Below the pieces are notes generated by a model that was not told where the DNA came from, did not search any database, and was given only the letters and a program-made list of their open reading frames with translations. The position numbers and the translations under genes are program-made. 64,000 nt of DNA. Source: Actinomycetospora endophytica (GTDB lineage: Bacteria; Actinomycetota; Actinomycetes; Mycobacteriales; Pseudonocardiaceae). The stretch is taken from NCBI RefSeq assembly GCF_021026375.1, contig NZ_JAJNDB010000004.1, positions 62,001 through 126,000 of the forward strand. The letters run 5' to 3'. Below, in pieces: positions 49,371 to 58,783 of this stretch (the stretch's first letter is position 1; every line of letters begins with the position of its first letter).

Positions 49371-52035
49371 GCGGAGCTCTCCCGGCCTCGAGACGTGCCA
49401 CCGGGATCCGGAACGGCGAGCAGGACACGTAGTCGAGCCCGGCCCGGTGGAAGAAGTGCACCGAGTCCGGGTCGCCGCCGTGCTCGCCGCAGATGCCGAG
49501 CTTGAGGTCGTGGCGCACCTCCCGGCCGCGCCACGACGCGATCTCGACCAGCTCCCCGACGCCCTCGGTGTCGAGCGACTCGAACGGCGAGACCCCGAAG
49601 ATGCCCGAGTCCAGGTAGTTCGAGAAGAACGAGCTCTCGACGTCGTCGCGGGAGAACCCCCACGTCGTCTGGGTGAGGTCGTTGGTCCCGAACGAGAAGA
49701 ACTGCGCGACCTCGGCGATCTGCGCGGCCACCAGGGCCGCGCGCGGCAGCTCGATCATCGTGCCGATCTGGTGGTGGACCGGCTCCCCGCCGACCTGCGA
49801 CTCGGGCTCGGCCACCACCTGGGCGATCTCCGCGGCGACGGCCTGCAGCTCCTGCACGGTGCCCACCAGCGGCACCATGATCTCCGGCCGTACCTCGACC
49901 CCCTCGGCGACCAGCGTGGCCGCCGCGCGGGTGATCGCCCGGACCTGCATCGCGAACAGCCCCGGGACGGCGATCCCGAGCCGCACCCCGCGCAGCCCGA
50001 GCATCGGGTTCTGCTCGTGCAGCCGGCGGACCGCGACGAGCAGGTCCTCCTGCTCCTGGGTGACCTCGCCGCGCTCGCGGGCCACGGCGACCTCGACGGA
50101 GAGGTCGGTGTAGTCGGGCAGGAACTCGTGCAACGGCGGGTCGAGCAGGCGGATCGTCACCGGCAGCCCCGCCATCGCCCGGAAGATCGCGGTGAAGTCC
50201 TCGATCTGCAGCGGCAGCAGCGCGGCGAGCGACTCCTCGCGCTCCTCGCGGGTCTCGGCCAGGACCAGCGCCTCGACCAGCGAGCGGCGCTCGCCGAGGA
50301 ACATGTGCTCGGTCCGGCAGAGGCCCACGCCCTCGGCGCCGAAGGTGCGGGCGGTCGCGCAGTCCTCGCCGGTGTCGGCGTTGACCCGCACGCGCAGCCG
50401 CCGTCCGTCGTCGGCGTGGCGCATGATCCGGTCCACCGCGGCGACGAGGTCGTCGTCCTCGGGCGCCCCGAAGCCGTCGGAGAAGTACGACATCACCGGG
50501 CTCGCGACGACCGGGACCTCACCGAGATAGACCTCGCCGTTGGTGCCGTCGATGGAGAGCAGGTCGCCTTCGACGACCTCGCGGCCGTCGGGCAGCGTCA
50601 GCCTCTTCGCCCGGACGTCGACCTCGAGCTCCTCGGCGCCGCACACCGCGGTCTTGCCCATCCCGCGTGCGACGACGGCCGCGTGCGACGTCCGCCCGCC
50701 CCGGCTGGTGAGCACGCCCTGCGCGGCGATCATGCCGTCGAGGTCGTCGGGGGTGGTCTCGCGGCGGACCAGGATGACCTTGTCGCCGGCCTTCGCGCGG
50801 CGCACCGCGGTGGGTGAGTCGAACACGGCGGTCCCGCTCGCCGCGCCCGGCGAGGCGTTCATCCCGGTGGTCAGCAGCTCCTTGGCCGCGTCGCGGTCGA
50901 AGCGCGGGAACATCAGGTTCGCGAGCTGGGCGCCGGTGACCCGGCGCAGCGCCTCGTCCATGTCGATGAGGCCCTCGTCGACGAGCTGGATCGCGACGGT
51001 GAACGCGGCGGCCGCCGTCCGCTTGCCCACCCGGGTCTGCAGCATCCAGAGCTTGCCGCGCTCGATGGTGAACTCGATGTCGCACAGGTCGCGGTAGTGG
51101 TGCTCCAGCGTCGCCATGATCGACATGAGCTCGTCGTAGGAGCTCCGGTCGATCCGCTCGAGCTCGGTGAGGGCCATCGTGTTGCGGATGCCGGCGACGA
51201 CGTCCTCGCCCTGCGCGTTCTGCAGGTAGTCGCCGTAGACGCCCCGCGCGCCCGACGCCGGGTCGCGCGTGAAGGCCACGCCGGTGCCGGAGTCCATGCC
51301 GAGGTTGCCGAACACCATCGAGCAGACCGAGACCGCGGTCCCGAGGTCGGCCGGGATGCGCTCCTGGCGGCGGTAGATGGCCGCGCGGGCGGAGTTCCAC
51401 GAGTCGAAGACGGCCCGGACGGCGAGGTCCATCTGCTCGCGCGGGTCCTGCGGGAAGTCCCGGTCGGCGTGCTCGCGCACCACGCCCTTGAACGTCTCGA
51501 CCAGTTTCGCCAGGTCGGAGGCGTCGAGGTCGAGGTCGTTCTTGGTGCCCTTGGCCCGTTTCGCCTCGTCGAGGGCCTCGGCGAAGTGTTCGGCCTCGAT
51601 GCCGAGAACGGTCGCGCCGAACATCTGGACCAGGCGCCGGTAGGAGTCCCAGGCGAAGCGGTCGTCACCGGCCTGGTGGGCCAGCCCGTGCACGGACTGG
51701 TCGTTCAGCCCGACGTTGAGGACCGTCTCCATCATCCCGGGCATCGAGAACTTGGCGCCGGAGCGCACCGAGACCAGCAGCGGGTCGTCCGCCTGCCCGA
51801 GCTGCTTGCCCATCGTCTTCTCGAGCGCGGTGAGGTGCTCGGTGACCTCGCCCGCCATGCCCTCCGGCTCGTGCCCCCCGGCGAGATAGGCCCGGCAGGC
51901 CTCCGTCGTGATCGTGAACCCCGGGGGCACCGGCAGCCCCAGGTTCGTCATCTCCGCGAGGTTGGCGCCCTTGCCGCCCAGCAGGTCCTTCTGGTCCTTG
52001 TCGCCCTCGGCGAAGTCGTAGACGAACTTCGTCAT
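49363..52035 (-). CDS. ppdK: Pyruvate, phosphate dikinase
   Basis: An 890-residue enzyme of normal length. ATP-grasp start FAEGDKDQKDLLGGKGANLAEM, the flexible phosphohistidine domain with GGRTSHAAVVARGMGK (catalytic His in TSHAA), and a PEP/pyruvate TIM barrel (CRTEHMFLGERR, NPMLGLRGVRLGI, FSFGTNDLTQTTWGFSRDD, GICGEHGGDP). It interconverts pyruvate + ATP + Pi with PEP + AMP + PPi, here next to pyruvate dehydrogenase, so both pyruvate fates are encoded side by side. ATG 52035 follows the only good start context. No RP regulatory protein is seen nearby. Confidence 0.95.
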   Translation of the reverse strand: MTKFVYDFAEGDKDQKDLLGGKGANLAEMTNLGLPVPPGFTITTEACRAYLAGGHEPEGMAGEVTEHLTALEKTMGKQLGQADDPLLVSVRSGAKFSMPGMMETVLNVGLNDQSVHGLAHQAGDDRFAWDSYRRLVQMFGATVLGIEAEHFAEALDEAKRAKGTKNDLDLDASDLAKLVETFKGVVREHADRDFPQDPREQMDLAVRAVFDSWNSARAAIYRRQERIPADLGTAVSVCSMVFGNLGMDSGTGVAFTRDPASGARGVYGDYLQNAQGEDVVAGIRNTMALTELERIDRSSYDELMSIMATLEHHYRDLCDIEFTIERGKLWMLQTRVGKRTAAAAFTVAIQLVDEGLIDMDEALRRVTGAQLANLMFPRFDRDAAKELLTTGMNASPGAASGTAVFDSPTAVRRAKAGDKVILVRRETTPDDLDGMIAAQGVLTSRGGRTSHAAVVARGMGKTAVCGAEELEVDVRAKRLTLPDGREVVEGDLLSIDGTNGEVYLGEVPVVASPVMSYFSDGFGAPEDDDLVAAVDRIMRHADDGRRLRVRVNADTGEDCATARTFGAEGVGLCRTEHMFLGERRSLVEALVLAETREEREESLAALLPLQIEDFTAIFRAMAGLPVTIRLLDPPLHEFLPDYTDLSVEVAVARERGEVTQEQEDLLVAVRRLHEQNPMLGLRGVRLGIAVPGLFAMQVRAITRAAATLVAEGVEVRPEIMVPLVGTVQELQAVAAEIAQVVAEPESQVGGEPVHHQIGTMIELPRAALVAAQIAEVAQFFSFGTNDLTQTTWGFSRDDVESSFFSNYLDSGIFGVSPFESLDTEGVGELVEIASWRGREVRHDLKLGICGEHGGDPDSVHFFHRAGLDYVSCSPFRIPVARLEAGRAPLM

Positions 52036-52168
52036 GGTCACCGTCCCCTGGTTCCCCTGCCGCCCCTGCCGACGGCACCCGACGACGCTGGCACCTTCCG
52101 GCACGAGACACCATGGCCGAACGGACCAGTCCCGGCCGACCTACTCGATCCAGAAGCCGGGGGAACCC

Positions 52169-52597
52169 TCACACGGGTGGGGCGGGAGTGGCGTCCTTGG
52201 GCAGGAGGACCTCGCCCTCGAGCCCGTCCGGGTCGCGGAAGAACATGCTGTACGCGCCGCCGAAGTCGTTCACCGTGCCGTCGGAGGCACCGTGCGCGAC
52301 GAGCCGCTCCCGGATCGTCGAGAACGCCTCGGCCGAGGCCGCGTGCAGCCCGAAGTGGTCCAACCGGCCGCGGTGCCACATCGGCGTCTGGCGGTCCGCC
52401 CCGTCGCTCGAGGGCACGGTGAACACGTTCAGCTCGGTGTGCGGGCCGATGCGGAAGACGGTCATCGTCTCCTCCCCGTGCATGCCGTGCGGGACGGTCT
52501 CGCCGATCTCCGCCTCGAACACGTCCCGGTAGAAGGCCCCGAGGCGCGCGGCGTCGTGGCTGAGGGTCGCGATGTGGTTGACGCCGTCGAGCAGCAC
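52169..52597 (-). CDS. VOC-family protein beside the PDH operon
   Basis: A 142-residue vicinal-oxygen-chelate protein: NHIATLSHDAARLGAFYRDVFEAEIGE, LDHFGLHAASAEAF and SMFFRDPDGLEGEVLLP hold the His, His and Glu metal positions. Substrate unknown. The GTG at 52597 is uncertain because the reading frame stays open upstream; conserved sequence starts here. It is divergent from aceE across about 160 bases. Confidence 0.82.
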   Translation of the reverse strand: MLLDGVNHIATLSHDAARLGAFYRDVFEAEIGETVPHGMHGEETMTVFRIGPHTELNVFTVPSSDGADRQTPMWHRGRLDHFGLHAASAEAFSTIRERLVAHGASDGTVNDFGGAYSMFFRDPDGLEGEVLLPKDATPAPPV

Positions 52598-52756
52598 GCC
52601 GACGAGGGTCCCGCCGCCGCACCGGTGTGGCAAGCGATTGCGCGAGCGGCCCGACGACGGCGTGGGCACCTTCCGTCGCGGAGGTCCAGACGGCAGGGTG
52701 GAACTCCCCGCATCACGCGCCGCGACGACGCGGACCTGAGCCCAGGAGGGTGCTGC

Positions 52757-55477
52757 ATGGTCGACGACCGGGACGACACGGACCCCGACCCCGCCGGCAC
52801 CGAGGAGTGGCGGGAGGCGCTCGAGTCGGTCCTGGCGGTCGAGGGCCCGCAGCGTGCGCACGACCTGCTCGACGAGCTGATCGGCCAGGCCCGGAGCGCG
52901 GGCGCGCCGGTGCCCTACTCGGCGACCACGCCGTACGTGAACACCATCCCGGTCGACGCCGAGCCGCCGCACCCGGGGGACCGGGCGATCGAGCACCGCA
53001 TCCGGTCGGCGATCCGCTGGAACGCGGTGGCGACGGTGCTGCGCGCGAACAAGGAATCGTCCGAGCTCGGCGGGCACATCGCGAGCTTCCAGTCGGCGGC
53101 GACGCTCTACGACACCGGGTTCCAGCACTTCTGGCACGCGCCGTCGGAGGATCACGGCGGCGACCTGGTGATGATGCAGGGCCACTCCTCGCCGGGGATC
53201 TACGCGCGGGCGTTCCTCGAGGGGCGGCTGACCGAGGAGCAGATGGACTCCTTCCGGCAGGAGACCGGGAGCCAGAAAAAGGGACACAGCGGGCTCTCGT
53301 CGTACCCGCACCCGTGGTTGATGCCGGAGTTCTGGCAGTTCCCGACGGTGTCCATGGGGCTCGGCCCGCTGATGGCGATCTACCAGGCGCGGTTCCTGAA
53401 GTACCTGCACGGCCGCGGGCTCGCCGACACCGCGAACCGGCACGTGTGGGCGTTCCTCGGCGACGGCGAGATGGACGAGCCGGAGTCGCTGGGTGCGATC
53501 TCGCTGGCCGGGCGCGAGCACCTGGACAACCTGATCTTCGTCGTGAACTGCAACCTGCAGCGCCTCGACGGCCCGGTCCGCGGCAACGGCAAGATCATCC
53601 AGGAGCTGGAGGGGATCTTCCGGGGTGCGGGCTGGAACGTCGTCAAGGTCATCTGGGGCAGCCGGTGGGACGAGCTGCTCAAGCGCGACTCGACCGGCCG
53701 GCTGCACCAGCTCATGGAGGAGTGCGTCGACGGCGAGTACCAGACGTTCAAGTCCAAGGACGGCGCGTACGTCCGCGAGCACTTCTTCGGGAAGTACCCG
53801 GAGACCGCGGCGATGGTCGAGGACTGGACCGACGCCGAGATCTGGGCGTTGACCCGCGGCGGGCACGACCCGTCGAAGATCTACGCGGCGTACTCCGCGG
53901 CGGTCAACGAGCCGGACCACCCGACGGTGATCCTCGCCAAGACCGTCAAGGGCTACGGGATGGGCGAGGCCGGCGAGGGCCAGAACATCTCGCATCAGCA
54001 GAAGAAGATGGCGGGCGAGCAGCTCAAGATCTTCCGGGACCGCTTCGACCTGCCGATCGGCGACGACGGCATCGACGCGCTGCCCTACCTGCGGCTCGGG
54101 GCCGAGGAGGCGGAGTACCTGCACCGCCACCGCGAGGCGCTGGGCGGGTCGCTGCCCGCGCGGCGGCGGCGCTCGGAGTCGCTGGAGGTCCCGGACGTCT
54201 CGGCGTTCGGGGCGCAGCTCGCCGGCTCCGGGGAGCGTCGGATCTCGACGACGATGGCGTTCGTCCGGGTGCTGAACACGCTGCTGCGGGACAAGAAGAT
54301 CGGCAAGCGGGTGGTGCCGATCGTCCCCGACGAGTCCCGGACCTTCGGCATGGAGGGCATGTTCCGGCAGTTCGGGATCTACTCCCGCGTCGGTCAGCTC
54401 TACACGCCCGAGGACGAGGGCCAGCTGATGTCCTACCGGGAGGCCCAGAACGGGCAGATGCTGCAGGAGGGCATCAACGAGCTGGGCGCGATGTCGTCGT
54501 GGATCGCGGCGGCCACGTCGTACTCGACCAGCGACTGCCCGATGATCCCGTTCTACATCTACTACTCGATGTTCGGGTTCCAGCGGGTCGGTGACCTGGC
54601 CTGGGCGGCGGGCGACCTGCGGGCCCGCGGGTTCCTGCTGGGCGGCACGGCGGGGCGCACGACGCTCAACGGCGAGGGCCTGCAGCACGAGGACGGGCAC
54701 TCGCACGTGTTCTCGTCGGTGATCCCGAACTGCGTGTCCTACGACCCGACCTTCGCCCACGAGGTCGCGGTGATCGTCGCGGACGGCCTGCGGCGGATGT
54801 ACGTCGAGCAGGAGGACGTCTTCTACTACCTGACCCTGATGAACGAGAACTACGAGCACCCGCCGATGCCCGAGGGGGCCGAGGAGGGGATCGTCCGGGG
54901 TCTCTACCTGCTCGATGAGGGCTCGCCGGCGGTGAAGGCCGGGGCCCGGAAGTCGCGGTCGAAGGCGGCGGCCAAGCCGCGGGTGCAGCTGATGGGGTCG
55001 GGGACGATCCTGCGCGAGGTCCAGGCCGCCGCGGAGCTGCTCGCGTCCGACTGGGGCGTCGTCGCCGACGTCTGGAGCGCGCCGAGCTTCACCGAGCTGC
55101 GCCGCGACGGCCTCGACGTCGAGCGCTGGAACATGCTCCACCCGACGTCGGAACCCCGACGGTCGTGGGTGGAGCAGCAGCTCGCGACCCGTCCCGACGG
55201 GCCGGTGGTGGCCGCGACGGACTACGTGCGCGCGTTCCCCGACCAGATCCGGCAGTGGGTGGTCGGGCGCCGCTACGAGGTGCTCGGCACCGACGGCTTC
55301 GGCCGCTCGGACTACCGCCGGGCGCTGCGCGACTTCTTCGAGGTCGACCGCCGCTACGTCACCGTCGCCGCGCTCTCGGCGCTGGCCCGGGACGGCGTCG
55401 TCGAGCCCTCGGTGGTCGCCGACGCGATCGCGCGCTACGACATCGACCCCGAGCGGCCCGCGCCGGCCCACGCCTGA
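52757..55477 (+). CDS. aceE: Pyruvate dehydrogenase E1, homodimeric AceE type
   Basis: A 906-residue E1 of the single-chain (alpha2) type. Key landmarks: GHIASFQSAATLYDTGFQHFW, TPP motif FLGDGEMDEPESLGAISLAG ending at FVVNCNLQRLDGPVRGN, active-site His and Glu regions VPIVPDESRTFGMEGMFRQ and IYYSMFGFQRVGDLAWAAG, and the C-terminal transketolase-like domain. It decarboxylates pyruvate and hands the acetyl group to the lipoyl arms of AceF. ATG 52757 has AGGAGGG upstream. First gene of the aceE-aceF-lpd operon. Confidence 0.95.
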   Translation: MVDDRDDTDPDPAGTEEWREALESVLAVEGPQRAHDLLDELIGQARSAGAPVPYSATTPYVNTIPVDAEPPHPGDRAIEHRIRSAIRWNAVATVLRANKESSELGGHIASFQSAATLYDTGFQHFWHAPSEDHGGDLVMMQGHSSPGIYARAFLEGRLTEEQMDSFRQETGSQKKGHSGLSSYPHPWLMPEFWQFPTVSMGLGPLMAIYQARFLKYLHGRGLADTANRHVWAFLGDGEMDEPESLGAISLAGREHLDNLIFVVNCNLQRLDGPVRGNGKIIQELEGIFRGAGWNVVKVIWGSRWDELLKRDSTGRLHQLMEECVDGEYQTFKSKDGAYVREHFFGKYPETAAMVEDWTDAEIWALTRGGHDPSKIYAAYSAAVNEPDHPTVILAKTVKGYGMGEAGEGQNISHQQKKMAGEQLKIFRDRFDLPIGDDGIDALPYLRLGAEEAEYLHRHREALGGSLPARRRRSESLEVPDVSAFGAQLAGSGERRISTTMAFVRVLNTLLRDKKIGKRVVPIVPDESRTFGMEGMFRQFGIYSRVGQLYTPEDEGQLMSYREAQNGQMLQEGINELGAMSSWIAAATSYSTSDCPMIPFYIYYSMFGFQRVGDLAWAAGDLRARGFLLGGTAGRTTLNGEGLQHEDGHSHVFSSVIPNCVSYDPTFAHEVAVIVADGLRRMYVEQEDVFYYLTLMNENYEHPPMPEGAEEGIVRGLYLLDEGSPAVKAGARKSRSKAAAKPRVQLMGSGTILREVQAAAELLASDWGVVADVWSAPSFTELRRDGLDVERWNMLHPTSEPRRSWVEQQLATRPDGPVVAATDYVRAFPDQIRQWVVGRRYEVLGTDGFGRSDYRRALRDFFEVDRRYVTVAALSALARDGVVEPSVVADAIARYDIDPERPAPAHA

Positions 55478-55501
55478 GACCCGATCGGAGACCACCCAGA
55501 G

Positions 55502-56851
55502 ATGTCGGCCCCCGCCGCTACGCAGGTCACCGTCCCCGACATCGGGGACTTCTCGGACGTCCCGATCATCGAGGTCCACGTCTCGCCCGGGGACGTGATC
55601 GCCGTCGACGACCCGTTGCTCACCCTGGAGTCCGACAAGGCGACGATGGACGTGCCGTCGTCGCACGCCGGGCTCGTCACCGAGGTTTTGGTCGCGGTGG
55701 GCGATGCGGTCAGCAAGGGCACGCCCGTCGTCGTGCTCGACGCGGGGGAGGGCGAGGCGGCCGAGGACGCCCCGTCCGCCCCGGCCCCGGCTCGCGGACG
55801 CGAGGTCGCCGACGCGGAGGTGGCCGCGCAGGAGCCGCCGACGGAGACCGCGCCCGCCCCGTCGCCGACGGCGTCACCGGCTCCGTCCGCGAACGGCACC
55901 TCGGAGCTGCCGCCGCACGCCGGGCCGAGCGTGCGCAAGCTGGCCCGCGAGTTCGGCGTCGACCTCGCGACGGTCCCCGCCTCCGGGCCGAAGGGGCGGA
56001 TCACGAAGAACGATCTGCTCTCGTTCGTGCGAGGGGCGAGCGGAGCGACGGGGCAAGGTCAACACAGTGGGGACGGAGCGGTCGCGCCCGCCGCACCGGC
56101 GCCGTCGGGAGGCATGGGGATCCCGGAGGTGCCGGCGCAGGACTTCTCGGTGTTCGGCCCCGTCGAGACCCAGCCGCTCTCGCGGATCACCCGCATCTCC
56201 GGACCGTTCCTGCACCGGTCGTGGCTGAACGTCCCGCACGTCACCCACAACGACGACGCCGACATCACCGACACCGACCGCTACCGCAAGGAGCTCGACA
56301 CCGCGGCCAAGGACGAGGGCTACCGGGTCACGCTGCTGGCGTTCCTGATGAAGGCGAGCGTGTCGGCGCTCAAGGCCTTCCCGACGGTGAACGCGTCGCT
56401 CACGCCCGAGAAGGACGCGCTGATCCTCAAGCGCTACTACCACCTCGGGGTCGCCGTCGACACGCCCGGCGGGCTCGTCGTGCCGGTCGTCCGCGACGTC
56501 GACCGCAAGGGCCTGGTCGAGCTGTCGCGCGAGCTCGGCGAGGTCTCCGCCCGCGCCCGCGACGGCAAGCTCACCGCCGACGACATGCGCGGCGCCACGT
56601 TCACGATCTCCTCCCTCGGCGGGATCGGCGGCACCGCGTTCACCCCGATCGTCAACGCCCCGGAGGTCGCGATCCTCGGCGTGGTGCGCTCGCGCGTGGC
56701 GCCGGTGTGGGACGGCGAGGCGTTCCAGCCGCGCACCCTGCTGCCGCTGTGCTTCTCCTACGACCACCGCGTCATCGACGGCGCCCTGGCCGCCCGGTTC
56801 ACCCGCCACGTCGCGCACGTGATGGGTGACGAGCGCCGTCTGCTCCTGTAG
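55502..56851 (+). CDS. aceF: Pyruvate dehydrogenase E2, dihydrolipoamide acetyltransferase
   Basis: A 449-residue E2. One lipoyl domain (residues 8-82, lipoate Lys in LTLESDKATMDVP), Ala/Pro linker, peripheral-subunit-binding domain (about 140-176: AGPSVRKLAREFGVDL), second linker with an unusual GATGQGQHSGDGA stretch, then the catalytic domain with SYDHRVIDGA (HxxxD) near its end. It builds the core of the PDH complex. Separated from aceE by 24 bases; its stop TAG is inside the hairpin element that precedes lpd. Confidence 0.95.
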   Translation: MSAPAATQVTVPDIGDFSDVPIIEVHVSPGDVIAVDDPLLTLESDKATMDVPSSHAGLVTEVLVAVGDAVSKGTPVVVLDAGEGEAAEDAPSAPAPARGREVADAEVAAQEPPTETAPAPSPTASPAPSANGTSELPPHAGPSVRKLAREFGVDLATVPASGPKGRITKNDLLSFVRGASGATGQGQHSGDGAVAPAAPAPSGGMGIPEVPAQDFSVFGPVETQPLSRITRISGPFLHRSWLNVPHVTHNDDADITDTDRYRKELDTAAKDEGYRVTLLAFLMKASVSALKAFPTVNASLTPEKDALILKRYYHLGVAVDTPGGLVVPVVRDVDRKGLVELSRELGEVSARARDGKLTADDMRGATFTISSLGGIGGTAFTPIVNAPEVAILGVVRSRVAPVWDGEAFQPRTLLPLCFSYDHRVIDGALAARFTRHVAHVMGDERRLLL

Positions 56852-56920
56852 GTGCGGTTTCGCGCTCGTGAGCACTGATCCGTGCCAGAGCACGGATCAG
56901 TGCTCACAAGGCCGAAGGCC
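56848..56920. repeat. Dispersed hairpin element, copy 3, in the aceF-lpd gap
   Basis: Perfect 18-bp stem 56868-56885 with 56890-56907 around CAGA, the same size and loop as copy 1. Left flank at 56848-56867 equals the reversed right flank of copy 1; right flank AAGGCCGAAGGCC equals its reversed left flank. It spans from the aceF stop to 28 bases before the lpd ATG, so it is inside an operon and may tune lpd expression. Confidence 0.85.
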
Positions 56921-56947
56921 ACCTACCGACCGAAAGGACATCTGGCT

Positions 56948-58723
56948 ATGGCCGGCGAGATCGTCGTCGAGGTCCCCGACATCGGGGAGTTCTCCGACGT
57001 CCCCGTGATCGAGGTCCACGTGACGGCGGGCAGCGAGATCACGCTCGACGAGCCGCTGCTGACCCTGGAGTCGGACAAGGCGACGATGGACGTGCCGGCC
57101 GAGGTCGCCGGCACCGTCACCGAGGTCCGCGTCGCGGTGGGGGACCGGGTCTCGCGGGGCACGCCGGTCCTCGTCCTCACCCCCACGGACGCGGACGCGT
57201 CCCCGACACCGCCGCCGACGCAGAAGAGCACCACGAGCCGGAAGCCGGCGGCCGCCCCCTCGACTCCGGCCCCGGGAGCGAGCGCCGACGGCGCCGAGGA
57301 CCGCCACGTCGGGCTGCTCGTGCTCGGCGCCGGCCCGGGCGGCTACACCGCGGCGTTCCGCGCCGCCGACCTCGGCCTCGACGTCATGATCGTCGACGCC
57401 CGCGACACCCTCGGCGGGGTCTGCCTCAACGTCGGCTGCATCCCGTCGAAGGCGCTGCTGCACGCGGCGAAGGTCATCGCCGAGACCAAGGAGATGTCCG
57501 AGCACGGGCTGAGCTTCGCGGCCCCGACCATCGACCTCGACAAGCTGCGGTCCTGGAAGGACGGCGTCGTCGGCAAGCTCGTCGGCGGGCTGGCGGGGCT
57601 CGCCAAGCAGCGCACGGTCGCGACGCTTCAGGGCACCGGCCGGTTCCTCTCGCCGCACCGGGTCGAGGTCTCCGGCGCCGACGGGACGACGACGGTGGTC
57701 GGGTTCGACCAGGTCATCGTCGCGTCCGGGTCCGAGCCGGTGCGGCTGCCGTTCGTCCCGCACGACGACCCGCGGGTCCTCGACTCCACCTCCGCGCTCG
57801 ACCTGGCGGGCGTGCCGGAGCGGCTGCTCGTGCTCGGCGGCGGGATCATCGGGCTGGAGATGGCCACGGTGTACGCCGAGCTCGGCTCGAAGATCACCGT
57901 CGTGGAGCTGATGGACCAGCTCATCCCCGGCGCCGACCCCGACGTCGTCAAGCCGCTGGCCCGCCACATCGGCCGCCGCTACGAGAACGTGTACCTCTCC
58001 ACCAAGGTCACCGACGTCCAGGCCCGCGACGACGGCCTCGTCGTCAGCTTCGCGGGGGCGAAGGCGCCGGCCACCGACACGTTCGACGCCGTGCTCGTCG
58101 CCGTCGGGCGGGTGCCGAACGGCTCGGGGATCGGTCTCGACGCGGCCGGGGTCGCGGTGACCGACCGCGGCTTCGTCCCGGTCGACGAGCAGCTGCGCAC
58201 GAATGTCTCCCACGTGTTCGCGATCGGCGACGTCGTCGGCCAGCCGATGCTCGCGCACAAGGCGGTCCACGAGGCCAAGGTGGCCGCCGAGGTCGCGGCC
58301 GGGAAGCCGAGCGCGTTCGACGCCCGGGTCATCCCGTCGGTGGCCTACACCGACCCCGAGGTCGCCTGGGTCGGGGTCACCGAGACCGAGGCCAAGGCCC
58401 AGGGCCTGTCCTACGGCAGTGGCACCTTCCCGTGGGCAGCGTCCGGTCGCTCGCTGTCGCTCGGCCGCTCCGAGGGCTCCACCAAGGTCCTCTTCGACAC
58501 CGAGACCGACCGCATCATCGGCGCCGGGATCGTCGGACCCGCGGCGGGCGACCTCATCGCCGAGGCCGCCCTGGCGATCGAGATGGGCGCCGACGCCACC
58601 GACATCGGGCTGACCATCCACCCGCACCCGACCCTCTCCGAGACGATCGGGATGGCGGCCGAGGCGTTCGAGGGCACCCTGACCGATCTCTACCTGCCGA
58701 AGAAGAAGCCCGCGCGGTCTTGA
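56948..58723 (+). CDS. lpdA: Dihydrolipoyl dehydrogenase with N-terminal lipoyl domain
   Basis: A 591-residue E3. Residues 1-80 are a lipoyl domain (LTLESDKATMDVP, lipoate Lys present), then a Thr/Pro-rich linker (about 85-118) and a full lipoamide dehydrogenase: FAD motif LLVLGAGPGGYTAAF, redox disulfide GGVCLNVGCIPSKALL, NAD motif LVLGGGIIGLEMATVY, FAIGDVVGQPMLAHKA and the active-site His-Glu in HPHPTLSET. This layout is like the Neisseria p64k E3. Its lipoyl domain is closely similar to that of AceF. Third gene of the PDH operon. Confidence 0.95.
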   Translation: MAGEIVVEVPDIGEFSDVPVIEVHVTAGSEITLDEPLLTLESDKATMDVPAEVAGTVTEVRVAVGDRVSRGTPVLVLTPTDADASPTPPPTQKSTTSRKPAAAPSTPAPGASADGAEDRHVGLLVLGAGPGGYTAAFRAADLGLDVMIVDARDTLGGVCLNVGCIPSKALLHAAKVIAETKEMSEHGLSFAAPTIDLDKLRSWKDGVVGKLVGGLAGLAKQRTVATLQGTGRFLSPHRVEVSGADGTTTVVGFDQVIVASGSEPVRLPFVPHDDPRVLDSTSALDLAGVPERLLVLGGGIIGLEMATVYAELGSKITVVELMDQLIPGADPDVVKPLARHIGRRYENVYLSTKVTDVQARDDGLVVSFAGAKAPATDTFDAVLVAVGRVPNGSGIGLDAAGVAVTDRGFVPVDEQLRTNVSHVFAIGDVVGQPMLAHKAVHEAKVAAEVAAGKPSAFDARVIPSVAYTDPEVAWVGVTETEAKAQGLSYGSGTFPWAASGRSLSLGRSEGSTKVLFDTETDRIIGAGIVGPAAGDLIAEAALAIEMGADATDIGLTIHPHPTLSETIGMAAEAFEGTLTDLYLPKKKPARS

Positions 58724-58783
58724 CGGCCGTTCGCCCTGCCGAGGTGATGGTCTCCCTGCGTCGGATGGAGTAGGACTTCCCGG

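Noticed and set aside
55600..57200. Tandem duplication of the whole E2 gene inside the operon
   Set aside because: Only the lipoyl domain is repeated; the rest of the second gene is a clear dihydrolipoyl dehydrogenase.
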